Shown here piece after piece: positions 11,628 to 24,569 of a stretch of 64,000 nucleotides of DNA (position 1 is the stretch's first letter; every line of letters begins with the position of its first letter). The stretch is from assembly GCA_001695595.3 (NCBI GenBank), contig MBPM02000113.1:62001-126000 (forward strand), written 5' to 3'. The translations under genes were made by a program, and so were the position numbers. The notes under the pieces were generated by a model. It ran no database searches. It saw nothing but the letters and a program-made list of their open reading frames with translations, and was not told the origin of the DNA. This stretch comes from Plasmopara viticola (lineage: Eukaryota; Oomycota; Peronosporomycetes; Peronosporales; Peronosporaceae).

Positions 11628-12155
11628 ATGAGTGGCTTGTCGACGTCTATGCTCACCGCTTGCGACTCGGACGACGGCTTTCAAGACTGCATGAGTGAAA
11701 ATGAAGAGGATGAAGTGTTGATGAAGCAAGAAGTCGTAGCTTTGGAGCACCGCATGAAGACCGTAAGGCATCACTATTGCTCATTGCTCTACAATTTGTC
11801 TCGCATACTTTATATTTAATGGTAGGTCGGCATTCGCGACGGCCTCGAAATTGGCAAGGAAGAGACACTGCAGCAAGGTTTTGACCAGGGTTATGCATTA
11901 GGTGCAGCCAAAGCTTTCCGCATCGGGCAATTACGCGGGATGCTGGGGACAGCGGTGGCTTGCGGACTTGTGCAGTCGAACATGGTAACTCAAGTAAAAG
12001 TGTGTATGCTAAAGCTTAGGACACTGGAGAGAGACATAGCCAATCACAAGGACTGTAAAATGGACAATGATTTATTTGAAGAAACTTTGAAACAGGCCGG
12101 GTACATGTTAAAAAGTCTCGGCATGGATCAATTGATCTCTCAAAAGCCTTTGTAG
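11628..12155 (+). CDS. Yae1 domain-containing protein (two exons)
   Basis: Exon 1 (11628-11762) and exon 2 (11826-12155) join in phase 0 across a 63-base GT-AG intron (GTAAGG...ATGGTAG) to give 154 residues. Exon 2 opens with a ladder of glycines every fourth residue (GIRDGLEIGKEE, then GFDQGYALG, then GQLRG), the deca-GX3 motif that defines the Yae1 N-terminal domain family. Yeast Yae1 and Lto1 form an adaptor that brings the Fe-S protein ABCE1/Rli1 to the cytosolic iron-sulfur targeting complex. Whether this is the Yae1 or the Lto1 orthologue cannot be settled by eye. The N-terminus is acidic (EDEVLMKQE). An in-frame TTG upstream at 11586 is ignored because the ATG at 11628 follows the duplicated leader. 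Confidence 0.85.
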
Positions 12156-15100
12156 AAACTATTCATTGTTGCTTTTGATCTGAATGCTCAAGAAATTGTA
12201 ACATATTATTGGACTGCATCTTTATGACTACTAAATTTAAAGTTTGATGCGCTTATTGAAAAGTCAAGTCCAATTTGTACCGCTACATTATTGCCGATCG
12301 ATGCAAAATATATTTCAGCAAGTAAAGATGACTTAGAGAATGTTGGGTTTTGAGCAGCACCGTTAGTAATAAGGCCGCTCGATCAGATGGTAAAAAGAGG
12401 TATCAGCTACAACCAGTGCTTATTTGCTACCCACTGCTCTAATGATTTTGCGAAAGCGGAGGTGACAGCTCATGCCACTGCCAGCTACTCAGTTTTCGCG
12501 CTGACCCCGTTACTACGGTCATCACTTTTGGCCTCTGATTGGCTGCAGTGAGTTGTTATAACTAAAAATGTGGCTGTGATGTTGCAACCGCCAACCTCCA
12601 AAAGTAAAGATTCTCTCGATTATACTCTATTTCGTATACGCACACAGGTCTAAATTTTGCATGTTTAGAAGCGACCCCATCTCTCACAGCTGTTTTCTCT
12701 CCAAAATAAACGGATTGAGAGACACTGCAGGGTGCATATTTGACTTTCAGCAGGCCGCTCGTAAAGTGCTTGACAATTTGGCGCACACACAAAGCTTTGT
12801 TTTGAGCACCAAGTCTACGTGCCGAGTTGGATATCGCTGATTAAGGCGGTCGTGCTGCGGTGTTCCTGCTCCAATCCAAGGCCTTCTCTAGCGTAAGTGC
12901 ATCGGAACAAGCCGCGCTACAGGCTGTCTATTTAGCTGATAATCAGTAGACAACTTGTTACGCAAGAATACTGGTCGCAATAATTTACCTAACAGCGGTC
13001 AGCAGGGCAACTGATCAGACAAAACACGAATCATATGCTGTACATGATGTACATCTACAAGGACGTCTCCTCACTACAGAGCAGCATCAACATGTTCTAT
13101 AACTTGCACAAGACGAACCTAAATTTGTTCAAATTGCGGCCGCTATGTGCAGACTGGGCGTCCCAGTCACTTTGCTAAAATTGTCTGACATCAAACACGC
13201 ATAACGGCTATGTATCTTGGTTGGTCACCCACATTTTAATGCCTTGCTTGATATCCTTGCGAGCACAAATATCGCTCCTCATCATACGCAATTTGACCCA
13301 TCGTCACATTGGGTCACCATTTGTAGAAACTAACCGGAGAAAAGAAATACATATTGAATAAAAGTCGTGGATTGTGTGTACATGGGAAAACTAGCGCTCC
13401 TTCAACGCAGCCTTTCCAATCCTCCTAAACCTTGATAGAAAACCTCGACATTAGCATTGACGTCGATATTAGTCATGACCTTGACATTGATATCAAGATT
13501 GACTGTCCTTCGTCGGTGTGGAAAGCTGTAAAGGCTATATATGAAAATTTTAGGGTCACGAAAACTGCTGCCAATTCTCTAAATTGTCCTGGCCATCGGC
13601 TGTAGGAGTTGTAGAAGATGCCAATTGCTGTTCCGTTGAGCTGCGAGAGGCTAAATAGGAGGCTATCTAACACCTCGTACAGTATGACCAGACTGCGTAC
13701 ATCGCCCACACTAACTTTATTGTGCAAAGAATCTCACTGCAATGAAGTGCAATATAGTGATGCCTGCAATAATTTTTTTTTCTCTCCCAAGAGCCGAAAG
13801 GGCGGCCATGAGTACGGAAAACAGCAGAGTTGTAGATTACTGCAGCCGGTAGATTCTCGATATGACCAAGAATGGTCTTTTGAAGATGCGCTTGAGCCTC
13901 TTTATAATTCTCATGTGTTCATTTGAAGGCAAATTCGATTCATTGAAATTTTTCTACTGCTGGTGCTGCCGCAGAATGTTGAACAAGCCACTAATCATGA
14001 CGTAAATTATCTTTGGCGAGCAGATTTGAAGGTATTTGCTGCGGCCAAAAACAGAAGTTGGCATACTTGAAAATAAGTATATATTGATTTTCGGTAATTT
14101 TATCGTCTTCGGTGTACAAGTTAGTCAGTAAGCTTTTCCTGGCATTTCTACGCCGGATCTCTGCAAGATGCGCATGACAAGCAGGTCGGCAGGCTGTTTC
14201 TACAGTCAAAAGTTGCTCTCTCGACCTTGTATGTTCAAAGCGCAATAGCCCTCGAAACGTGCATTCACAAATCGGTCTTTGTAGCACGCCAGGTCTCTTT
14301 AAGATATGACGTGACTTGTACAAGGAAGGTGCTGATCGTGGGCTCAGCGGTGCTAGAGAAGAGAAATACACTTCACTCCCTATGAGCTTCATTATCGCTT
14401 CTATCGATGCGAAAGTCATTCTTAGTTTTTTGCCATTGCCAGAGAAGGCAGTGGGTATTGAAAAGCACACTTTCAATGGCTTTATTCTTGATCGGTCACA
14501 AAGGTCAATGGATCAGCAAAAAACTGCTTAGACACGCGCGCGAATTGACACGGTGCTCAGAAGTAGTCCATCGATCGTTCTTCTGCCATGAAGTAGTAGG
14601 CGAATGAGAATGTTTAGGCCGTGGTAATGACTCCCACGACGTGCATAAGTTGTAGCCCAAATACGTTCGTCGTATGAACTAGATCGATTAAGGATATATT
14701 TACTGCAGTGTATGTTTCATTAAAAGACCACTGAAGCCAATCAAAAACTAAGAAAGATGTTTTTAGTACTAGCATGTCGATACTTGAAAAAATGATATGA
14801 CTCTGTTCTGTCCGCAAATTTTACAGCCAGGTCTTTTATCCTTAGCAACGTCTCAAATCACTCAATTGGCTAGTTGTATCAAAACTGACTTGTTTTGCTG
14901 ATCTATTTCTCATGCACTATCTGGCAGTATATTTGCCTTTACTACAATTGATTGCCAGTGTAAACATTTTCAACAATTTGAAGCGTACAAACGATCAAAA
15001 TGGCTTCTTATGAACTCGTACACTTGCTTGCATCACAAGCTGTGCTTCATTGCGGTTTTTCCTCCAAAACGTGTCAAGTTTAATTCCATGCTGTGTACGG

Positions 15101-16101
15101 AACGCACACCCATAATGGAAAGCTAGTTTTAAATCATTAAAAAACTGTTAGAAGCCGTCTTCCTAGCTGTGAGGTCGCAGCTTCTGCCAGCAATCTTTCG
15201 TGGCCCCTGGGCCTGGGCATGCATTATGTGTCCTTGCTTGCTGTAGCTAATCAAAAGATGTGTACTGTGCTTGACAGCGAGAAAAGTTCATTGGATCCGG
15301 ATTCAAGCGAGCTGTTCTATGAAAAGCATCTTGTGGATCTAAGAACTGTCCCGTGGTGGCATTCCGGAAAGCGATCCTGTCTGTGGATGTACTTCCCTGC
15401 AGAGAAGCTTGAATCGCCTCTTCCATCGTCGCTGCCTGCAGTATAAGCAGTTGAACGTACTTTCAAGCGGTCAATGAGCACAGTCACTTAGACTTGTTCG
15501 GATGTAATAGAGGTTGTCAAATTGTGTGGTGGCAAGACCTCGTGAATTTGAATGAAGTACGTAACCCATGGGAGCTGTACGCCTCGAGCTAAGCCAAAGA
15601 AAAAGAGAACCTAAAGGTAATGCTCATGGGAAAGAAAAATATTTGCTGTAAGAAAGCCAAGCTTATACACAACAACGACGTGCTGCAGAGGTCGTGAGGG
15701 CGTTCAATCACTTATTGGATCACGTCAAGCCGTGTAGTTATTGACTCTAAAGACTGGCTTTAAAGACGCGCGAGCTGTAACCCCCTCGCCGCTTGATTTA
15801 AGTGCCCCGCTCCGCATTGTCGCTGCTCTCAGCATCCTCGCAAATATGTTAAACCACTTATTGTCGCTGCTCACAGCGCTTACGTAGTTGGTCCAAATTC
15901 ATTATTGTACAAACTTTAACATCACTCCTTGCATCACATTATGCAATGAGTCTCGCATCTCCCTACTAAATAGATTGACGGTGTGTAAGTTGCTCAGCTT
16001 ACTTTTTCCTTGCTATCCTTTTTCTTAATTATCTCTTATACAAAAGTAGACAGCAATCATGAGGATATGCGTGAATTCCTGGGATGATTTAGTTTTGAAA
16101 A
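12156..16101. other. Gene-free stretch
   Basis: Only scattered small frames, for example 13991-14476 (minus), 13618-13926 (plus) and an ATG frame at 15219-15446 (plus, 75 codons). None has a recognisable motif, and none is supported by a neighbour or duplicate. It probably consists of decayed repeats. Confidence 0.5.
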
Positions 16102-16459
16102 TACAGGACTAGATCGCTTCGGAAAAGTTTGGGGTGACGCCCTCCTTCCAAGCGCGGGGGCTAAATGCTCGCGCACTTCGGAAAGGTGCTCTCGGGCATC
16201 TGCAGGTCTTTAACGAGTCTCACCCTTGACGCGACGGTCTCAAGCACCAGGGCGCCACCTGGGCTCTTACCAAGTCAGAGCTAAACAAAAATAATGGAAG
16301 ACCCTCACGACCTCGGTGCTGGCTACACTGCCCGCCGAACGAGACCCGACGTATGCGGACACCACTCTTTGCCGTGGACTAGCCAGACTGAGCCTAGCAC
16401 GTGCATAACTTGGCAACGCGATAACGTAATACATTACATTACATTACAGGACTAGATCG
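16102..16459 (+). mobile_element. SINE-like retroelement, copy A, with target-site duplication
   Basis: The element (16117-16444) is flanked by a perfect 15-base direct repeat, TACAGGACTAGATCG, at 16102-16116 and 16445-16459. It starts CTTCGGAAAAG, is GC-rich and ends in a pentanucleotide tail (ACATT units). Two further copies occur at 42528-42855 (minus) and 52396-52718 (plus). This copy is the most diverged of the three. Target-site duplication plus a simple-repeat tail indicates insertion by LINE-type retrotransposition. I found no convincing Pol III A/B boxes. Confidence 0.88.
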
Positions 16460-16586
16460 TACTTATGACTTTGTATGGATTAATGTGGACGAAGTTTACA
16501 GTATATGTCACAAAAGATATACTTTTGAAGGACGCCAGCAATAAGATCCACCTCACGCTTCCCCACAGTCTCATTTCAGCCTCAAT

Positions 16587-17959
16587 ATGAGCGAGCAAAT
16601 ATTGCTAGGCTACACCGCCGCCATCTTGGCCGTGTTTTTCTTCGGCACCTGTTACGTACCCGCCAAGGCCTACGCCACCTACGGTCAGTCCTGACTTTTC
16701 TCATTAACAATGAATCATAACATCATGTTAGTGTATGCAATTCGAACTCTAATGCAGATGGCATCATTTTTCAATGGTTCATGGTACTGCAACCATCGTC
16801 GTTTTAAGTGCAGCCAATGATAGATGGGCTTTACTAATGCTGTCCTTGCGTCGTGCAGTGCTCGGGGATCTTAATGGTGGGCATTGCCTGGGGGTTACTT
16901 AGCAACAACTGGTCGCAGTTCTCCCATTCGGGCATGTTTACATTTCCTGAAGGATTGCTGGGTGGTGCCTTATTTGCCATTGCCAACCTTTTAATCCCAA
17001 CAGTGGTCAACACTCTTGGCCTTGGCGTGGGGTTTATGCTCTGGAACGCCACCAACATCACGTTGGGTTACTGTGTTTCACGTTTGGGGCTATTTGGTGT
17101 ATCGCCTACGATTCCTTCTATGCCATGGCTCAGTTTACTCGGAATCTTTTTCATGTTGGCTTCAATCGCTGTCTACAGTGCCATCAAACCGACTTTGAAA
17201 GCTCCAAAGACGGGTAAAGCCGCCAAAAATGCCATGAATCCGCACGAATATGGTAAGAGGGAAAGCAGCAACTCGAGTCTCGCGAGTGAAGATTCCCCAT
17301 TATTACCACAACTCGGTGAACTTCGAAGCATATCATCGATCCGACGAGAATCGCTGCCACAATCACTTGTGCACCCGGAATTACCCAATTTTGGACCCTA
17401 TATGATGCCAAACGATCTGGGTGAACACGTTGCATTAGTTGACGCGCAAGCTGAAAAAACCCGAAAGTTTTTCGGCATGTTTGTAGCGTTGTTGGTCGGG
17501 GCATTTTTGAGCTGTTGCCTTGTGCCATTTGTCAATTGGAAACAGCGCTGCCATCCATCGGACCCTGCACAAAACGCTCCGATCATCGAGACGTGTAATC
17601 CATTGAATTTTGTCTTTTCGCAATGTTTGGGCATTTATCTCACGAGCACCATCGTATTTCTGCTGTATTCGTTGTTCCACCGATTCGTGCTCAAGCGCTC
17701 GATGCCTCGGAGTGTCATGCGTCCAGCATACGTTTGCGGAATGTTGTGGGGTCTGGGATTGTGCGGTCAGCTCTACGCTATCGGCACGTTGGGCTTCGAC
17801 CAAATTTTTCCCATCTGCTCGATTGGTCCTGCCATGGTTTCGATGTTGTGGTCCGCTGGACATTTCAAGGAAATCCAAGGCCAGAAAAATCTGCGTACCC
17901 TCGCTCTTGGTACGGTGCTCGTGTTGATTGGTACAGGACTCCGCATCATCTCTGCGTAA
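16587..17959 (+). CDS. TMEM144-like multi-pass membrane transporter (three exons)
   Basis: Exons 16587-16683, 16758-16783 and 16859-17959, with GT-AG introns of 74 and 75 bases, give 407 residues. The tiny 26-base second exon restores the family signature: a first helix with FFFGTCYVPAK, then DGIIFQWFMCSGILMVG. The TMEM144 family belongs to the drug/metabolite transporter superfamily, has about ten membrane helices and is thought to carry sugars or related metabolites. A long hydrophilic central loop (about residues 155-255) contains EDSPLLPQ, an acidic dileucine-type signal compatible with sorting to the lysosome or vacuole. All four splice sites are canonical and each junction keeps the frame. 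The substrate cannot be inferred. The next gene downstream, on the same strand, starts about 200 bases away. Confidence 0.88.
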
Positions 17960-18166
17960 TGACGAAAGAAATAGCTGAATGCTCATAAAAGACTACAAAT
18001 TATCTTTTTCACCCGAATTTTTTTGAATTCTCGTACATTATTGGTCTGAGAGTTTCCATAAATTGAGTTAGGATCAAACTGTGACGAATAGTTCACTTAC
18101 AAACTCTCTAACTTATGTGGTACACACTGATCGATACCCAATATTGACGCAATAAATAGTCCACCT

Positions 18167-18897
18167 ATGGTTTCAGAAGTGGAGCTTTCGATACATGATG
18201 AGCCCACGGCCAAGTACAGCACATCTTCTCGCAATGCTGGTCGTTGTTGCATGAAATTTGGTCGCACACGCGTACTATGTTCGTTGACTAAAAATTGTGG
18301 AAATTTCCCGGTCACGTGCCATGTTGGACCACATTGGGGCTGCATGCTTGTCACGTACAGTCTTGCGATCGCTCCTGTTTTCTTTTTCTTTGTGAACGAC
18401 TTGCTTCCAGGATTCAGGATGGCACTGCTAGTGTCAATTTGCCTAACCACGGTATCCTTCACTATGGTGGCGTGCAGCGACCCGGGCGTGGTGTTCCAGG
18501 ACTTGGAAGTGGTCTACAACCTAGATGGAGGAGATATCGAGACGGGCATCATTTGCGGTACGGATGCTTTGAGAAAGAGAGAACGATTCACTGTCAACAT
18601 TAGTAGTAATTTAATCGATCGTTTAGCTCAATGTGAGGTTCGTCGACCTTTAAATGCGTCTCACTGCTCCGATTGCGGTGTCTGCGTCAGAGAGGTGCGT
18701 GTTGCTCGGAGGTGACAAGATACTTTGCTAATTTAAAAAATTGAATTCTGCCACTACAGCTGGATCATCACTGTCCGTGGACGGGAAAATGCGTTGGCGA
18801 GCGCACAATCAAGTGGTTCTACATCTTCCTGACTCTCATCTCGCTGCACTGTATGCTCATCGCTGCTGTCGGCCTCGTCACCTTAACGGGCAAATGA
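18167..18897 (+). CDS. DHHC-type palmitoyltransferase, short form (two exons)
   Basis: Exon 1 (18167-18694) and exon 2 (18760-18897) join across a 65-base GT-AG intron (GTGCGT...CTACAG) to give 221 residues. It would S-acylate cysteines of membrane-associated proteins. Two membrane helices (about residues 60-80 and 88-108) precede the cysteine-rich domain: QCEVRRP, HCSDCGVCV, then the catalytic LDHHCPWTGKCVGE. A third helix (FYIFLTLISLHCMLIAAVGL) follows, and the protein stops at LTGK. Two features depart from the family. The first zinc cysteine of the usual CxxC before the RRP is not visible (a Leu occupies its place). The fourth membrane helix and cytosolic tail are missing. The intron falls just before the catalytic motif, so an intronless reading would lack DHHC entirely. 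Activity is plausible but unproven. Confidence 0.85.
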
Positions 18898-19029
18898 TCA
18901 AACACCTTTTTATTGGCCTATAACATCCACATAAATACAACAACTACTGTATACAAAACCATCTTGTTGACCAAATCTAACGTGTACTAGATGCTGGCAA
19001 AACTAAAAGTAAAAGCAGTAAAAGAGCAC

Positions 19030-20295
19030 CTACAATTCGTCTTTCTCAACAATCTCATCCTTCGATTCGCCGTCGTCCGCGATTGTCTCCACCTCATCAG
19101 CAGTGTCCACATCAGCCTCTTCTTCATCTGCGTCTTCACTTTCCGCCTCTTTGGCCTTGGCCTCCGCTTCTCGCTGCGCCTTCTCCTCGTCCTGAATCTG
19201 CTTCTTCTTCTTAGTCATAGCCTCTAATTTAGCAAATAGCGTCTCCTCATGCGCCGTAAATTCCTCTTCACTATCAGTGACCAAAATGTCATCAAACAAG
19301 GTGCCGCTCTTGACCTGCCAAAGCTCAAAGCCGATAGCGCCAATGTCTTTGGCCACGTTGTACATTGCATCATCGTTAAAGTAGTCAGGGTTGTCAATCA
19401 GCGGGTGCTTCCATTCGCCCTTGTAGTCCGGGTTGTCAATCATCTTTGGTTTCCACTCTCCCTTGTACTCAGGGTTTTCAATCACTGCAGGTTCCCACTC
19501 TCCATCGTCTTCATCATCCCAATCCTCGGGTTTAACAGCATCTGGGTCGGGAAGAGTGCGAGGAATGTCGTCCCATCCCTCGGGTTTTTTGTCCTCCGGA
19601 TCGGGAATTTTTTCCTCGTCGACCCAATCTTCGGGTTTTGATTTGCTCGGGTCCTTGATCTGCTTCTCGGGCTGGAACGGCCAGTTCTCAGCAAGCGCAC
19701 CTTCCTTGATCACCTTGCCATCGATCTTGACTTCGTACGTGTTATCCTTTTTGAGGACAAATGAGTACAAGTGCGCGTCCGAGTCCGACTCGGTTCGGAT
19801 CGTTTCCTTGTGATCCATGTTAATGGCATCTTCACCCGGACGAGCGTAATTCAGAATGGCGTGCGTCTTCTTGTTGGTGCCACAAATGTCGGGACCAAAC
19901 ATGATTGCATAAGGAGACTCACCACCAAACGTTTCCTGGTCTACGTCAGCCGGAAGCAGCTTAATGTAAGCACCACCACAGTCCAGCTGCTGCTCGTGCT
20001 GTACAAGATACGAAAGGTACAAGTTCTTGTCTTTATTGTCAAAAGGCTTATCAAATTTAGCCGACAAGGCATAGAAACGCGCATCCTCGCTCGTCTTGAT
20101 ACCCTTGTCACCATCTTCGACGTAATGCTTACCTGCCACCTGCTCAAATTTTCCGACCTCGGCAGCCGGTTTCCATGTTGAGGCCACCCAGCGACTTACC
20201 CAGTCGTCATCATCGAAAGTTTCGCGAAAAATGGTTTCGGCCTTGGCCATTGACACGGCCACGGCAGCAAGTGCTACAACTAGCTTAGGCAACAT
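19030..20295 (-). CDS. CRT: Calreticulin, ER lectin chaperone
   Basis: A single exon of 421 codons. Residues 1-19 are a signal peptide ending AKA, before ETIFRETFDD. The globular lectin domain contains the family signature LDCGGAYIKLLP and IMFGPDICG. The proline-rich arm has three A-type repeats (KPEDWVDEEKIPDPED and similar) followed by three B-type repeats (GEWKPKMIDNPDYKG and similar), the calreticulin rather than calnexin number. The C-terminus is Glu/Asp-rich, as expected for low-affinity calcium storage, and ends in KDEL for ER retrieval. It folds monoglucosylated glycoproteins and buffers ER calcium. There is no membrane segment, which also excludes calnexin. It converges on the DHHC gene, with only about 130 bases between the two stop codons. 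Confidence 0.98.
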   Translation of the reverse strand: MLPKLVVALAAVAVSMAKAETIFRETFDDDDWVSRWVASTWKPAAEVGKFEQVAGKHYVEDGDKGIKTSEDARFYALSAKFDKPFDNKDKNLYLSYLVQHEQQLDCGGAYIKLLPADVDQETFGGESPYAIMFGPDICGTNKKTHAILNYARPGEDAINMDHKETIRTESDSDAHLYSFVLKKDNTYEVKIDGKVIKEGALAENWPFQPEKQIKDPSKSKPEDWVDEEKIPDPEDKKPEGWDDIPRTLPDPDAVKPEDWDDEDDGEWEPAVIENPEYKGEWKPKMIDNPDYKGEWKHPLIDNPDYFNDDAMYNVAKDIGAIGFELWQVKSGTLFDDILVTDSEEEFTAHEETLFAKLEAMTKKKKQIQDEEKAQREAEAKAKEAESEDADEEEADVDTADEVETIADDGESKDEIVEKDEL

Positions 20296-21235
20296 CTTTG
20301 CAAAGTTAAGTGTTGTTTGATTCGTGTAAAGCAGCGCAGATTTTCAAATGAAGAAGCAACCGGATCGCCACGTGTGCCGAAGCCACGTGGACTTCTGAGT
20401 TAGAATAAGTGGTTGCGCTCACCGACCAAGGATATTAAAAGATAAAGAGAAAGTATATATAGGCTTGAATGCACAGCTCAAACTATTTTAAGCTGTGTAA
20501 GAGATGATTATGTTTTACAAGATACAACTTGATAATTGGGTTGGGTACACAAGTGTACACAGCTTATGATCAGTCTAGAAGAATTATTCACCTCAGCTAT
20601 ACATATATATATATCTTACCAGCAATGCGCCGGCGACGTTGCGGGTAATAAATAAATGCTGGATCATGCCTTGTGTCACTCAATATTAGGTAACTTTCAT
20701 ATCTATTGCTGATGTCGTTTGATCGTGCGTACGGAGATCATAAAAATAAGGTTACTGGTGAGAGTCACAACTTTTAGCTGTATTAACACCAATAAGGAGG
20801 CAGAACTATGTCATTTAATAAGATCGCAAGTGTACCTTCGCAAGAGGTTTATATTTATTTACATGTAAAAGCTATATTGCGTCTTAGTATAATGACTAGT
20901 GGAGTCAGGCAGATAGCGATACGCAACCAATTTGAATTTAAGTATGTAACAAAGATTATAGACCTGCACTCACGCTTCCTGTAAGCAGAAAGTAGGACAG
21001 TCCCGCCGCCTCTGGTAGTACTTGTTGTCATCTCCACCTGCATTTTGTGAGCAGAACAACAAAAAGTGCCTCTAGCCGTCTCGAAGATTAGTAATGAGCA
21101 TGCGAATGAGCACTTAAGTGCACTTCTATATAGTTGAAGCGGCATTCTCGAAATAGTTGAAGCGACAGCTACCCCAAGGTTTCTTTTTGCTCAACTATGC
21201 GTACCGTGTGAGGCTGAGCCTACCAAATTGCGATA
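20296..21235. other. Calreticulin upstream region and gene-free stretch
   Basis: Holds the calreticulin promoter (minus strand) and a short AT dinucleotide run near 20600-20614. The 96-codon minus frame at 20855-21145 has no recognisable feature. Confidence 0.5.
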
Positions 21236-21515
21236 AAACTATTAGACTTTGCTCGAGTGGCTAGAGCTCGTCTAGCTGGGATGGCTAGTAATTGTCTCTC
21301 GGTGAAGAATACGGTCACTGTCTTTATGATCGGACTGCGCACGCAAATGGAGGTGCTTCGTTTGTACCCGTCCTTTTCTAAAAGATCACAAAAGTGGCAT
21401 CAACCGCCCATCTCGCCGTTAGGGTGGCGAAAGCTCATAAGGAACCCATTGGAAAGTTTGGTGGCAATTGATCTTAGCAATGCTGATGCGAAGGGGGTAA
21501 GCTTTCGAGCCGCGA
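21236..21515 (+). mobile_element. LTR-retrotransposon gag relic (gypsy-type)
   Basis: A short frame contains VTVFMIGLRTQ and, further on, a region ending AIDLSNADAKG. This order resembles the oomycete gypsy gag, in which a 'VTVFMxGLR' helix is followed by an 'MDLSxAD' segment before the zinc knuckle. The zinc knuckle, protease and polymerase are not found, and the reading frame shifts around 21400. A fragment only; the family call rests on motif memory and is moderate. Confidence 0.45.
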
Positions 21516-24500
21516 TTATCATATGGCCACTTGTCGATGCTCTATTTGTAGTGTTATCTGTCATTTGCTACTGAAATTTTCCTCACACCAAGCGCGTCAA
21601 CATTAGGGGTTCCACAATTCCACGGTCGACTAATTGTCTTGTATGCCGCGATAAAATTAGCGGTCCACTGGGAAGGATTTAAGCTCTTACAGACCCAAGG
21701 AGAAGCCGAAGGTCTAAGCCTTAAAGAGATTCGGGCTTTATAATTTGGATAGAGAGTGCAGATCTAGCTTTCTGAAAGCTGAGTCAGCTTGGAGAGGTTA
21801 AAGATTCCGTTGACGGTCCTTACCAAATCTCGGGCATCGGTTAATTATGCTCGAATCTCAGTTGTTAAAGACGGCATATGTTGAGAATCTACGAGAACAT
21901 CAGCGAGGCATTAGTTATACAAGCAGGAATGAAGGAAGATTCCCGGTAAAACAAGGCGTGAAGTTTCATGCCACAAATACTGAGTTCAGTGAAGGTCAAT
22001 TGACATAAGCGCCACAGCCTTTGTTTGCAGCGGAGCTCAAATGCTTTGCTAAGCAGTAGATGCGTTATTGGCGCGACATTGGACTTTGTCAGTGAACACT
22101 TGTCGGTGACAAAAAATCTTCAGCGTGGGGTGGCACTGACACCACTTTCCAGAGTGCAAGTCGTGTGTGTCATAATTAGCTTTAAGCTAAAGTTAGTATA
22201 AGCGAGGCATAATCACTGCGCGTGAAGCGTCCATTAACCATTCGATACATACTTCTGAGAAGCAGCAAGAGTTTGCTGCATGTCGTTAATCATTGGCATA
22301 GTTGGCGTTAAGCCAAGACAATTTGTACGAGGCTGTACTACTGCTCGTGAGGTGTCCCCTAAAAGTTCTTGTAATATACTTGCAGAAGTTAGCATTTGCT
22401 GCATGCCGTTGTTGGAACTGCTGGCATCAGCCAAGAAAGTATAAGTGAGACTTCATCACTGCGCTTAAAGTAGCGCGTAGATTGTGGTAGCCTATGCTTG
22501 AAGGAAGCGCGTTCAGATCTCTGACATTCGCTACAAATCTAAAATTAATACGAGTGCACATCGCTTATGCCTTATATCAGATAGTCTAGATACTAAGAAT
22601 TAATGTTACTCTTACACTTACAATTTGAGCTACGTGTTTTTAGATTTGTTTATTACATTTTTTCTTAGAAAGTAGGTCTTACAAGTACTATTTAGCCTCT
22701 TTAAGCAGTGGTCATACCCATGTACTACATTTTTGTAAACGTTTTGGCCCCTTCAAAGAATCATTTGGCTGAAGTACTTGAAATAATTTCAACCAGCGCT
22801 CACATTTTTTCCTGCAAGCAAAAGAGACACAATCAAAATAAATATACCTTGAACCATGGGAACTGACGGCCTCTTCTACCGGGATGCTATATTGCATACA
22901 AATTAAGCGCTCAAAAACGACCTAAAGATAGGCCCACCTCACAATCAACTCTTTATCGTGCAAGTAGCGACGATGAACGAGGCGGTATGAAAAGCTCTTC
23001 GAGAGAAGTACATGTTTGATCCTATCGATGCCGTCCTATAGGCTCACAAGAAATTGTGTTCGTGGATCCGCCGACTTGGGTTCTGACTTTATAGACTCAA
23101 GCATTTTATAGCTATGGCAAGCAAGAGATATAATCTGTGCCTGATCGGATGGGGGCAAAAAAGTGAACATTCGTCTCACGTAGGCTCTTAGGAGTTGCTA
23201 GCATGAGCAGTGCCCTTAAAACCAAGAAAAACTGTTCATCAGTAGGGGCAATTTACTGAGAAGACATTTGTCCTTATAACTAGTGTGCAATCAGTACGTA
23301 CTAAGAATGTCTAGCTCCTGAAAACTCGACAATTCTCAATAAAAAAATTTTAGCAGCGGTGGACCGCTGCTTAAACACGCAAGTTTCATTTATTTATTGC
23401 TAATTTGAGAAAATTTGCATGCCGGCAAGCGATTTAGGTCAGCCGTCAAAGATAGATTAAAACTTCAAGAGTATAGCAACAAAAACAAGCCATTTTCAAG
23501 TCGACTCGCTAATGTGACGTACACATGTAAGAACTAAGGGCTTCAACAGCACAAAGTCTTAATTTGTCCTTGACTTAATCAAAGTACGGCTCGATCCTGG
23601 ACATACCGTGGCTAGAAAGATATGGACCCTGAATTTGTTGGCAGAGACGTCATTGACTTTATTCTGCTTATCATGGCCTATGGTGATGATATTACTCACG
23701 TTGTGCGTATGGCTTTAACGCAAGTTTGCCCGGCAAGTTACACGTTCAATATAGATATGGAGGTAGCGAATACACTATTTTCTTCTTTGAGGTAGACGTG
23801 ACGACGTGGTACGTCATGTTTCGATGACAGCACCGACTATCAAAGACGATAAAAGTATTTCTCCGATGAGGATAACATAGTAATTGCATAGCACTACCAA
23901 CTGCCGGTAGGGAAATTCCGCAATCGGAATAGAAAATACCATTGAGAGCGGTCAGCATAACCCCACAATAATAAAGCGGGGATGCAATACAAAATTGATC
24001 CCTGGGTGTCACGCTGATAGAATACCTTTGTCTACAGAAATTATCGGCAACACAGCGAGCTGCCGTTTCACAGTAGGCGTGGCCCAATTAAATGCATTGC
24101 TAGATGTATCAAAGTTATTGAGCTATAAAGACAAAGCTACCGGAGTATTTGGTCGAAGTATAAGCCGGAAAACACAAAAGTGGTGTATAAAGATAGTAAT
24201 TTCGTTTGAGGATATGAACACATCCTTAGGTTCTAGCGAAGACACCTTAGATCAGCCTGACCGACAACGTACGTCGGGCTTGGCTCAGAAATCATAAACT
24301 CCCAAGAATCTGGTACTAAGATGTGATCCACCACCAAAACAATTTCCGGACAAAGGGATAAAGCAAGTGATTGGCTTCGTGCTACTGCGTCATCAGTCAA
24401 AGCTACGACCACGAGGGTGACGTAAGCTCACTGCCGCTTTCTTCACCAAATTGACGTAGAGTTGCATGATGCGAATTTTTTCTTCTCGTCACCAGCTATT

Positions 24501-24569
24501 TATGCTCAAGACCTGAGTGGGAAGTGAAGACAAGTTTATATTTCTAACAAATTAAGCAGTGCAGCAGAA
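21516..24569. other. Gene-free stretch
   Basis: No supported gene. A minus frame at 22234-22434 (LADASSSNNGMQQM...) opens at TTG and lacks a recognisable domain. Other frames are short. Most likely decayed transposon DNA. Confidence 0.5.
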
